From Stygiobacter sp043807765 (GTDB lineage: Bacteria; Bacteroidota; Ignavibacteria; Ignavibacteriales; Melioribacteraceae), in contig JAZDFQ010000073.1 in NCBI GenBank assembly GCA_043807765.1, forward strand, positions 62,001 through 126,000: a stretch of DNA of 64,000 nt, read 5' to 3'. Numbering within the stretch: position 1 is the stretch's first letter; each line of letters starts with the position of its first letter. Positions 15,150 to 23,293 of this stretch are shown here, piece after piece. A program made the translations under genes and the position numbers. A model generated the notes under the pieces. That model saw only the letters and a list, made by a program, of their open reading frames with translations. It was not told where the DNA came from and did no database searches.

Positions 15150-18100
15150 ATGAGCTTTTTTACAAGTGAAGAGGATTTAAACCGTCTGCAAACTGAAGCC
15201 TACGACCATTTATGGAACGGGCGCTTTAGGTTAGCATTACCTATAGCCGAAAAAGTGTTCCAGATGAGACCGGATGACAGCGATGCTGCTATCTGCATTG
15301 CGTGGGCTCAACTTGAAAACGGCAATCCTTCCAAGGCAATGGAGTTTGCCAATCTTGCAGTAGAACTCAAAGGTGATTCAGTAAAAGCTCGGGTTTACAG
15401 AGCCTATCTTCTTTCCCGCATGAGTATTTTTGAAGGAGCAATTGCCGATCTTGACCAATCCATAGATATACAAAAAGAAACTTTAGCATGGTCTTACTTA
15501 AATAAAGCCAGATCCCTAGCCGGACTTCAGAAATATAATGAAGCAAGCCAGACGTTAGATTTAGCAGTTATTATTGATGAAGGAAAACATAAGAATTGGA
15601 AAGATCTCAACGGTTGGATTGAAAAAGCAAAAAGCTTAGCTCAGGACAAAAAAACTTTGTTGGAAAAAGGAAGTAAACTTTTGCTTGAAGAAGCTAACGA
15701 TGCAATCAAAGCAAAAGAATATTGGTTCTCTCTAATTTTATCTAAAAAAATTCTTGAAGTCCAGCAAGTTGACGAAGCAGAATTAGTTGAACTGGAATCG
15801 ATGCTTCATTTATTTCAGATTCGCCCGGCAATAAAGAAGGCGGAATCATTACAAAGTAAATTTAAAAAGAATGATAGATTTTTAGGTATCTATTCTAATC
15901 TAAAAAAGTTTAGTGAACTTGAAAAAGAACAAGACCGGACTTCATTAAGAAAGACTACAAAACTAAGAGAAAGATTAACCCGTTCTATTATTACCGAGCC
16001 GGTTGAATTTAAGTACGATTCAATTTTTTATCCTAACAATCACATTGATATTTTTTCACTAAAAATATTTGATACCGATTACGAAGCAAAAACCGGAAGC
16101 CGTAATTACAACAAACAGTTCGATTCTTCCACTACAAAGTTTGGCGCGGAAATAATTTTTAACAATCCTTTTTACAATAAGGCTGATAAGCGTTTGGAAG
16201 GTTTTGCAGTCTGGTATGTGAATGATTTTGAATCCTACCGAAATAATTTTCAACTAACTGTCCGTAAAGACTGGGACTCAGTAATTTATGTTCAGTTGTG
16301 GGACAAGATAAAGAATTCTAAAAACGGTCAGGTTAAGGTTGAAATTTATATCAGCAATTTTAAGGCAGCGGAAAAATATTTTGTAATAGGTAGTTCGGTT
16401 ATTCCGGAAGAACTTGAACGACAGAAAGAAGTTTCTGCTCCGGATAAAAAGAAAACGAATGAACAGACAACTGAAAAAACAAGAGAGCCGAGAGTCGTTC
16501 GTCCGTTGAATGAATTAATAGCTGAGTTAAATGCTTTTACCGGACTATCCAGCATTAAGGAAGCTATAAAGAACTTTGTCTCCTACCTCGAATTTCTGAA
16601 AGAAATAAAACGGCTCGGTCTTAAATCAGAAGATAATATTTCCATCAATGCTGTATTTCTCGGCAATCCGGGAACGGGCAAAACAACAATCGCTAGAATG
16701 CTCGGAGATATATTTTATGCAATGGGAATTCTTCAAAATGGTCAAGTTGTAGAAGTTGACCGTTCCGCTCTTGTAGGAGAGTTCGTTGGTCAAACCGCAC
16801 AGAAAGCAGAAAAAATAATTAATGATGCCATAGGCGGAGTTCTTTTTATTGATGAAGCATACACTCTTGTTAAGAAAGGCGCTTCAAATGATTTTGGACA
16901 GGAAGCAATTGATATTCTTCTTAAAAGAATGGAAGACCGCAAAGGTGAATTTGTTGTAATTGTAGCCGGATATACTGATGAAATGTATTCATTCTTGAAT
17001 TCCAATCCGGGATTGAAATCACGTTTCTCTCACACATTCGTATTCGAAGATTACACACCGGATGAATTGATTTTAATTTTTGAAGACTTACTCAAAAAAG
17101 AAGATTATATACTTGCCGAAAACGCAAAAGAGATTTTGAAGAAAGAGTTTATGAGTCTTTACCGTGCAAGAGATAAATCATTTGGCAACGCACGATTAAT
17201 CAGAAAGCTTTTTGAGAACGCTAAACTTAATCTAAGTAAAATCTGTGTTGATCTTACGGAAGATAAAAGAACCAAAGAAGCTATGACCACCCTAACAGAA
17301 GAGGTCATTAAAATGAGTTTCGCAAAAACTCATAGTCGTGAAGTTCACATTCCAATAAATGAAGAGCAGCTAACCGAAGCATTGGAAGAACTAAATAATA
17401 TGGTTGGGCTTACTTCACTCAAAAAAGAAGTTGAAGATATGGTTAAGCTCGCCCGCTTTTTTAACGAACAAGGCGAGGATATCAAAAAAGTTTTCAGCGA
17501 ACATCTTCTCTTTCTCGGTAATCCGGGCACAGGCAAGACAACAGTAGCAAGAATTATCGGCAAGATTTATTCGTCACTGGGTATTTTACCCAAAGGACAT
17601 TTAGTAGAAACCGATCGACAAGGTTTGGTTGCCGGATTTGTTGGGCAGACAGCAGAGAAAACTAAAAGCATGATAGACCGTGCGATTGGAGGTATGTTAT
17701 TTATTGATGAGGCCTATGCTCTTGTTAAACAAGGTGATTCCGGAAGCGACTTTGGTAAAGAAGCAATTGATATTCTTCTGAAACGAATGGAAGATGAACG
17801 GGGTAAATTTATTGTAATAGCCGCCGGATACACAGAAGAGATGCAAAAGTTTGTTGCAAGCAATCCGGGAATGCAATCCCGTTTCAGTAAGTCATTTACC
17901 TTCGAGGATTATAATCCGAATGAGTTGATTGAAATTGTTCATCGATCTGTTAAAAAGGAAGGGAAAATACTATCTGCCAAAGCTGAAGATAAACTCAGAA
18001 AGCATTTTGAAGATGTTTATAAAGCCAGAGATAAAAAGTTTGGCAACGCGAGAATAGTTAGAAACATTTTGGAATCGGTAAAGCAGAAAACATTACTGCG

Positions 18101-19037
18101 TATTGCCGATCTGCCGGTTAATGAACGTACCGAGGAGATACTTAATACAATTGAATTAAGTGATATAAATGAAGTTCTTAACCGCGAAGTTGAAGCAAGA
18201 ACTTACGAAGTTAAAGGTGATCCGCTTGTACTCCAGAACGAAATAAATGAGTTGAACAATCTTATCGGTCTAGATAATGTTAAACAAGAAGTTTTCAAAC
18301 TGATTAGCTTTGCCAAAATTTCTCAGATGAAAAAGGAAAAAGGACTTCAATCGCTCGAAAGGAATCTTCATTCTATTTTCATCGGCAATCCGGGTACAGG
18401 CAAAAGATCTGTAGCAAAATTAATGAGCAAGATTTTCAAAGAGCTTGGTGTAATACAGAAAGGGCATATACTTGAAGTGGACCGTTCCGATTTTATCGCC
18501 AGCTATCAAGATCAAACAACTGTTAAGACGGAAAAACTACTTCAGCAGTCGTTAGGGGGAACTCTTTTCATTAAAGACGCATCTTCTCTATTTCGCGATG
18601 ATGATCCTTTTGGAACTGAGGCTGTTGATACAATCATAAAAAAAATGGAAGACTCGAAAGGAAAATTTGTTTTGATTCTTTCCGGCACAACAAATGAAAT
18701 GCATAAGATGATTAATTCCCATCCGGGAATTGTTTCTTACTTTCCAAATATATTCTCTTTCGAAGATTATAATCCGCGTCAGCTGCTAGCAATTGCAGCA
18801 AGTATAGCAGAAAAGAATGGCTATAATCTGGATGAAGGCGCGTTGCAAGAACTACTTGACCGTTTCAGCAAACTTTATAACAATAGAACCGAAGTTTTCC
18901 AAAACGGAATAATCGCGCGAAATATTTTATACTCCGCTATTACAAGCCAAGAAGAAAGGATTTACAACATCTATGAAAAAGATGAAGTCGATTTGAAAAC
19001 GATAATTCTTGAAGATGTTGAAAAAATAACTATCTAA
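15150..19037 (+). CDS. TPR protein with three CbbX/SpoVK-type AAA+ domains
   Basis: A 1295-residue cytoplasmic protein. Residues 1-180 are TPR-like helices (AYDHLWNGRFRLALPIAEKV and repeats); 280-425 is a beta-rich domain I do not recognise, then a charged linker. Three CbbX-like AAA+ modules follow with Walker A at G505-T512, G790-T797 and G1079-K1085. The first two have intact Walker B (FIDEAY). The third reads GTGKRS and FIKDA, so it has lost the catalytic Glu and is probably non-hydrolytic. TPR plus CbbX-like AAA resembles EccA of type VII secretion and SpoVK, which remodel protein complexes. The start ATG overlaps the stop of a seven-codon upstream mini-ORF (15130-15153). An ABC exporter follows after eight bases. 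The substrate is unknown. Confidence 0.9.
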   Translation: MSFFTSEEDLNRLQTEAYDHLWNGRFRLALPIAEKVFQMRPDDSDAAICIAWAQLENGNPSKAMEFANLAVELKGDSVKARVYRAYLLSRMSIFEGAIADLDQSIDIQKETLAWSYLNKARSLAGLQKYNEASQTLDLAVIIDEGKHKNWKDLNGWIEKAKSLAQDKKTLLEKGSKLLLEEANDAIKAKEYWFSLILSKKILEVQQVDEAELVELESMLHLFQIRPAIKKAESLQSKFKKNDRFLGIYSNLKKFSELEKEQDRTSLRKTTKLRERLTRSIITEPVEFKYDSIFYPNNHIDIFSLKIFDTDYEAKTGSRNYNKQFDSSTTKFGAEIIFNNPFYNKADKRLEGFAVWYVNDFESYRNNFQLTVRKDWDSVIYVQLWDKIKNSKNGQVKVEIYISNFKAAEKYFVIGSSVIPEELERQKEVSAPDKKKTNEQTTEKTREPRVVRPLNELIAELNAFTGLSSIKEAIKNFVSYLEFLKEIKRLGLKSEDNISINAVFLGNPGTGKTTIARMLGDIFYAMGILQNGQVVEVDRSALVGEFVGQTAQKAEKIINDAIGGVLFIDEAYTLVKKGASNDFGQEAIDILLKRMEDRKGEFVVIVAGYTDEMYSFLNSNPGLKSRFSHTFVFEDYTPDELILIFEDLLKKEDYILAENAKEILKKEFMSLYRARDKSFGNARLIRKLFENAKLNLSKICVDLTEDKRTKEAMTTLTEEVIKMSFAKTHSREVHIPINEEQLTEALEELNNMVGLTSLKKEVEDMVKLARFFNEQGEDIKKVFSEHLLFLGNPGTGKTTVARIIGKIYSSLGILPKGHLVETDRQGLVAGFVGQTAEKTKSMIDRAIGGMLFIDEAYALVKQGDSGSDFGKEAIDILLKRMEDERGKFIVIAAGYTEEMQKFVASNPGMQSRFSKSFTFEDYNPNELIEIVHRSVKKEGKILSAKAEDKLRKHFEDVYKARDKKFGNARIVRNILESVKQKTLLRIADLPVNERTEEILNTIELSDINEVLNREVEARTYEVKGDPLVLQNEINELNNLIGLDNVKQEVFKLISFAKISQMKKEKGLQSLERNLHSIFIGNPGTGKRSVAKLMSKIFKELGVIQKGHILEVDRSDFIASYQDQTTVKTEKLLQQSLGGTLFIKDASSLFRDDDPFGTEAVDTIIKKMEDSKGKFVLILSGTTNEMHKMINSHPGIVSYFPNIFSFEDYNPRQLLAIAASIAEKNGYNLDEGALQELLDRFSKLYNNRTEVFQNGIIARNILYSAITSQEERIYNIYEKDEVDLKTIILEDVEKITI

Positions 19038-19045
19038 AGACCGCC

Positions 19046-19771
19046 ATGCTGCAACTACTAGATCTCGAAAAAAAATATGGCTCATTCGAAGCCGTAAATA
19101 AAATAAATCTTACCGTTTCCAAAGGAGAACTATTTGGTTTTCTTGGACCAAACGGAGCCGGTAAAACTACAACTATAAAAATGATTACCGGACTTCTCTC
19201 TCCTACCGGCGGAAGAATTCTTCTTGATGATGTTGATGTTTGGAAGAAGCCAATTGAGACAAAAAGAAAAATAGGATACATACCGGATCAGCCTTTTCTA
19301 TACGATAAACTTACCGGGAGAGAATTCCTCTATTTTAGCGGCGGATTATATGAGCTTTCGTACGATAATTTGAAATTGAATGTTAATGAGATTATTGAGT
19401 TATTGAAGATCGGCAACTGGATTGATAAACGTACGGAAGAATATTCCCAAGGAATGAGACAAAGAATTGCAATTGCTTCTGCATTCATTCATAAACCCGA
19501 TTTAATTATTGTGGATGAGCCGATGGTTGGTCTAGATCCTCAAAGTGCGTTTCTTGTAAAAAAACTCTTTGTTGATTCAGCGAAAAATGGGATTACTATA
19601 TTCATGTCAACTCACTCTCTAAATGTAGTAGAAGATATCTGTACACATGTAGGCATTATCAACAAAGGTAAAATGATTTTCCGGGATAAGATTGATGAAC
19701 TGCATAAGCTAAAACTTCAGCATGACAGTAACATTGAAGAATTATTTATAGAATTGACAGATGAAGAATGA
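19046..19771 (+). CDS. ABC transporter ATP-binding protein
   Basis: A 241-residue ABC-2-type ATPase. Walker A GPNGAGKTT spans residues 34-42, the signature is YSQGMRQRIAIA, and Walker B is LIIVDEPMVGLDP, followed by the H-loop MSTHSLN. The sequence resembles CcmA/NatA-type ATPases that pair with a large single-gene permease. It overlaps the permease gene by four bases (ATGA) and lies eight bases after the triple-AAA+ gene, so all three are probably one transcript. The substrate is unknown. Confidence 0.93.
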   Translation: MLQLLDLEKKYGSFEAVNKINLTVSKGELFGFLGPNGAGKTTTIKMITGLLSPTGGRILLDDVDVWKKPIETKRKIGYIPDQPFLYDKLTGREFLYFSGGLYELSYDNLKLNVNEIIELLKIGNWIDKRTEEYSQGMRQRIAIASAFIHKPDLIIVDEPMVGLDPQSAFLVKKLFVDSAKNGITIFMSTHSLNVVEDICTHVGIINKGKMIFRDKIDELHKLKLQHDSNIEELFIELTDEE

Positions 19772-21456
19772 AACAGCTTCTTCATATACTGAAATATAAA
19801 TTTCTAGCTTTCATCCGGCTCGATTCAAAAGTTACGGCAGTAAGTTTAATCAAAAGCATCGGCAGTGCAATAATTTACATTTCTTTCGGCATCGGGGCGT
19901 TTCTCTTCTCGAAAGCATTAATCAATTTTTTGATTGTAGAAGTTACAGTTGGTCAGTTCTTGCTTCACGAATTCATATCGATGATTCTTTTTATTTTCTT
20001 CATGTCTATCAATGTGGGCAATATAATTGTCTCTTATTCAACATTATACAAATCGGCTGAAGTAAACTATCTTCTCTCTAAACCGATAGAACCGGCTAAA
20101 ATATTCACAATCAAATTTCTAGATAACTTCTTATACAGTTCTTCAACTTTGCTGATGATGCTCTTTGCGTTGCTGCTCGGTTATGCTTTTTACTTCAACT
20201 TATCCTTTACGCAGTTTCTTATTCTAATCATAAATTTCATCCCCTTTATGATAAGCGCCGGAAGTTTAGGAGTTATGCTTCTGCTTCTGGTAATTCAGCT
20301 TGCTAATAAATTTGGTGTAAAAAGAATTATTTACAGCATAGCCATCGGTTATGTAAGCATAATATTTTTCTTTTTCAGAATTAATTCGCCCAGACGTTTG
20401 GTTCACCTTGTGCTCAGCCATTATCCTTTTGTTAACAAGGATTTATATCTAGATAATCTTATTCCTTCCGTTATTAAGATATTGCCAAATAACTGGCTCT
20501 CGCAGACTGCTTACTGGACGCTTCACGGGGATGTTTCAAAAGTAATATTCTATACTGTACTTCAAACCGGATTAGCAGTAATACTATTTACTTTGGCTTA
20601 TCGATTAGGTAAAAAATATTATTTTAGAACATGGCTGCTCAATCATAAGCTTACGGCGGAATTCAGTTCCGCTCGTAAAAACGTTACTTCTTTCTTTATA
20701 AATGAAGGAACCAATTCCTTAACAAGTCGGATAAAATCAATTCTTAGAAAAGATTTATTAGTATTCCTTCGCGAACCTAGTCAAGTTATTCATTCTCTTG
20801 TTTTGCTTTTTCTTATGCTGATATTTGTAGTGAGTGTAGCCGGAATAAAATTCGTCGGTTTGGGCAATTTTTATCTTCAAACAATGATCTATTTGGCAAT
20901 ATTCATTTTTAATTTATTACTGATAACAACACTTTCGCTGAGATTTATTTTCCCTCTTATTTCGCTGGAAGGAGAAGCATTCTGGAAAATGAAATCTGCA
21001 CCGGTTACAATTGCTCAGTATATCAAAAGCAAATTAAGCACTTCGGCAATAATTGTTTTATTCATAAGCATGATACTTAGCTTGTTCTCAAACTTCAAAT
21101 TCGGAATTGTGCTGATAACCTTTTCTCAAATAGTTACCCTTATTGCTGCGGTTACAATTGTTTCGATTAATTTTGGAATGGGCGGCTTGTTCGCAAATTA
21201 TAAAGAGAAAAATCCAATCCGGGTTTCCTCTTCGCAAGGAGCTTCACTTACTTTTCTAATTAGTATTCTTTATATGCTTTTTTTGGTTGTACTTCTGTTC
21301 AAACCTTTTAGCGATATGTTCTTGGCAATAATGATAAAGAAAGAGTTTAATCTTCTTCGGCTGTTATTCTTTACTTTGCCAATGGTTATGGTTTCGGGGT
21401 TTATAGTTTTACTATTCTATAAGGCTGCGGTTAGTTCACTCAAGAAAGATTTTTAA
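19768..21456 (+). CDS. ABC transporter permease, large ABC-2-like
   Basis: A 562-residue integral membrane protein with about 12-14 hydrophobic segments in two halves separated by a polar stretch near residues 285-330. Characteristic text includes YLLSKPIEPAKIFTIKF and, in the second half, LEGEAFWKMKSAPVTIAQY, typical of putative ABC exporters whose two membrane halves are fused in one chain. It is translationally coupled to the preceding ATPase. Its end meets the convergent SDR gene with a four-base overlap, leaving no room for a terminator. Substrate unknown. Confidence 0.85.
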   Translation: MKQLLHILKYKFLAFIRLDSKVTAVSLIKSIGSAIIYISFGIGAFLFSKALINFLIVEVTVGQFLLHEFISMILFIFFMSINVGNIIVSYSTLYKSAEVNYLLSKPIEPAKIFTIKFLDNFLYSSSTLLMMLFALLLGYAFYFNLSFTQFLILIINFIPFMISAGSLGVMLLLLVIQLANKFGVKRIIYSIAIGYVSIIFFFFRINSPRRLVHLVLSHYPFVNKDLYLDNLIPSVIKILPNNWLSQTAYWTLHGDVSKVIFYTVLQTGLAVILFTLAYRLGKKYYFRTWLLNHKLTAEFSSARKNVTSFFINEGTNSLTSRIKSILRKDLLVFLREPSQVIHSLVLLFLMLIFVVSVAGIKFVGLGNFYLQTMIYLAIFIFNLLLITTLSLRFIFPLISLEGEAFWKMKSAPVTIAQYIKSKLSTSAIIVLFISMILSLFSNFKFGIVLITFSQIVTLIAAVTIVSINFGMGGLFANYKEKNPIRVSSSQGASLTFLISILYMLFLVVLLFKPFSDMFLAIMIKKEFNLLRLLFFTLPMVMVSGFIVLLFYKAAVSSLKKDF

Positions 21457-22241
21457 TGCTTCTTATAAAACATCTCCGAAATTTTACCCGCTAGTGTTAC
21501 AGTAATTCTTCTTGAAGCAAATCTTGTGGAGACGGCAAGAATTTTATTATATAACCCATCTACCACGCTGGGCTTTTTGCCAAGAGCTTTTAATGCTGTT
21601 TCAACAACTTGGTCAACAGTTCTTGGAACCGGTCCCGGAGTTGAATTGGCAACTCTCTGAAATTCGGTTCTAGTTCCGCCGGGATTTAATGAAAGCACAT
21701 CAATATTGTGCTTCTTTAGTTCGTACCAGAGTCCTTCCGAGAGAAAAGCATTAAATACTTTAGTTGCAGCGTATACAGTTGTAGTAGGTGTAGCTTGAAA
21801 AGCCACGACACTTGCAAGGAATATGATTCCACCTTTTTGTTTCTCTATCATAGGTTTAACAAAGTGATGAGCAAGCGTTGTTGGGACTATGCAGTTCAAT
21901 CTGATCATATTTTCATCGTTAGCCGGAGTATCATTAATAAACAAGCCTCTATATCCAAAGCCCGCATTATTAATCAGCAAACCAATATGTCTTTGCCCAA
22001 TAATATTTGTTAACTCTTCAAGATAATTTTGGGAAAGTAAATCCACTGCCGCAACAAGAATTTCAACTTTGTATAATTGTTCAAGTTCTGTTTTTAGATT
22101 TTCTAACCGGTCCTTTCTTCGGGCAACCAGAACGAGATTAAATCCCTCTTGAGCTAATCTGCGTGCAAATTGTTCTCCAATGCCGTAAGATGCACCCGTA
22201 ATTAGTCCCCAATCGCCATACTTTTCTTTTAACGAATTCAC
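21453..22241 (-). CDS. Short-chain dehydrogenase/reductase (SDR)
   Basis: A 262-residue classical SDR. The nucleotide-binding motif is TGASYGIG (residues 16-23), with VARRKDRL suggesting NADP(H) through the paired Arg. NNAGFG, the catalytic Ser in LASVVAFQ, and YAATK with the Tyr and Lys complete the set. The sequence is closest in style to the DltE/YqjQ group acting on lipids or ketones, but the substrate cannot be read. It is the last gene before the convergent ABC permease and lies about 20 bases after the stop of the PduT-like gene, so it may be cotranscribed with it or independent. Confidence 0.9.
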   Translation of the reverse strand: MNSLKEKYGDWGLITGASYGIGEQFARRLAQEGFNLVLVARRKDRLENLKTELEQLYKVEILVAAVDLLSQNYLEELTNIIGQRHIGLLINNAGFGYRGLFINDTPANDENMIRLNCIVPTTLAHHFVKPMIEKQKGGIIFLASVVAFQATPTTTVYAATKVFNAFLSEGLWYELKKHNIDVLSLNPGGTRTEFQRVANSTPGPVPRTVDQVVETALKALGKKPSVVDGLYNKILAVSTRFASRRITVTLAGKISEMFYKKH

Positions 22242-22261
22242 TATCGTAAGTGCGCTAGAAA

Positions 22262-22813
22262 TTAAATCATTTCGCTTAGTAGTTCTGGGCGCGGTTGAGG
22301 AATTACAATTTTATTAACGAGCAATCCTCTATCTGCAATTACTTTTGCACCGGAATCAACTGCAGCAGTAACAGCTGCAACCTCGCCGGTTAATGTGCAG
22401 AATGCTTTACCGCCAAGAGCCATTGCCAAACGAATCTCAATTAATTTTACACTTGCGGCTTTAACTGCAGCATCTGCGCCTTCTATTAATGAGGCAACGG
22501 AGAAAGATTCAATTATACCCAAAGCTTCCAATGCTTTTACTTCGGAATGTCCGGATAATGCCGGGAAAATATCCGGATGAACACTTGGAATTACAAAAGT
22601 ATCAATCACTGCAAAATCTATTTGAGATACTGCCGCATCAACTGCTGCTTGAACTTCGGCAACATCGCCGCCAATCAGCACAATATATTTTCCGGAACAT
22701 ATAGTTCTTGATAAGATTAACTGAACATTAGAAGTTTTCAGCATTATATCTGCCGCTTGCATTCCGGCAGCAATGCTTGTCATCTCTATCAGTCCTATTG
22801 AATTCATTTCCAT
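22262..22813 (-). CDS. Tandem BMC-domain microcompartment shell protein, PduT-like
   Basis: A 183-residue trimer-type (BMC-T) shell protein with two BMC domains (about 1-90 and 95-183). Domain 1 has GLIEMTSIAAGMQAADIML and SRTICSGKYIVLIGGD; the Cys in TICSGK matches the position that holds a [4Fe-4S] cluster at the pore of PduT. Domain 2 has ALGIIESFSVASLIEGAD and KAFCTLTGEVAAV. The ATG at 22813 follows AAAGAGAGTGGTC; a GTG six bases earlier is possible. The neighbour is PduS-like, the expected electron donor or acceptor through the shell. No other shell genes are in the window, so this is an isolated electron-transfer pair or a satellite of a distant locus. Confidence 0.9.
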   Translation of the reverse strand: MEMNSIGLIEMTSIAAGMQAADIMLKTSNVQLILSRTICSGKYIVLIGGDVAEVQAAVDAAVSQIDFAVIDTFVIPSVHPDIFPALSGHSEVKALEALGIIESFSVASLIEGADAAVKAASVKLIEIRLAMALGGKAFCTLTGEVAAVTAAVDSGAKVIADRGLLVNKIVIPQPRPELLSEMI

Positions 22814-22829
22814 GACCACTCTCTTTCCT

Positions 22830-23290
22830 CACGCAAAGACGCAATGAATACGCTAAGAACGCGAGGTTATAAATTGTTTACAATTCTGTGAATTCCGTCT
22901 TTGAGTAATTTCTGATTAAAATTTATTAACAAACCCAATTTTAATTCAGAGAGTTTTAAATATGTTAAAAGTTGTGCATAATGCACAGGTAATAACATCT
23001 CAACAGCCTTCAATTCAAGAATTACTTTTTTGTTTACTAGAATATCAAGCCTATAACCTACTTCGAATTTATTATTTTTATAGACAAGCGGCATTGGAAC
23101 TTGTTGTTCTACTGATAAACCTTCTACTCTAAGATCATATGCCAAAGCATTTTCGTAAACTGATTCCAATAAACCGGGCCCTAGCGATTTGTGCAATTCA
23201 ATTGCAGTTACTACAACAATTTTCGAAATCTCGTTTTCATTCATAATTTTCTTGCGCTCTTTGCGGTACTTAGCGTTCCTTGCGTGGTAC
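22830..23290. mobile_element. Inserted GxxExxY element between PduS-like and PduT-like genes
   Basis: The GxxExxY gene is framed by related inverted sequences: CACGCAAAGACGCAATG (from 22830) on one side and, on the other, GGTACTTAGCGTTCCTTGCG then TGGTACC (to about 23291). The outer tips CACGCAA and TTGCGTG are perfect inverted copies, and further in both contain the phrase CGCTAAG. The right boundary falls immediately after the PduS-like stop codon. The element has no transposase, so it may be a passively spreading cassette. Boundaries are approximate. Confidence 0.55.
22867..23244 (-). CDS. GxxExxY protein (PD-(D/E)XK-like)
   Basis: A 125-residue member of the GxxExxY family (PDDEXK_3). 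The name motif is GPGLLESVYE near residue 23, and the nuclease-like core continues with YRLDILVNKKVILELKAVE, where Asp, Glu and Lys sit as expected for a PD-(D/E)XK active site, then HYAQLLTYLKL. Function is unknown; the family is scattered, often as isolated insertions in intergenic regions. The frame is open to 23328, but the ATG at 23244 gives the family N-terminus. It separates two functionally linked genes (PduS-like and PduT-like), which supports recent insertion. Confidence 0.9.
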   Translation of the reverse strand: MNENEISKIVVVTAIELHKSLGPGLLESVYENALAYDLRVEGLSVEQQVPMPLVYKNNKFEVGYRLDILVNKKVILELKAVEMLLPVHYAQLLTYLKLSELKLGLLINFNQKLLKDGIHRIVNNL

Positions 23291-23293
23291 CTC

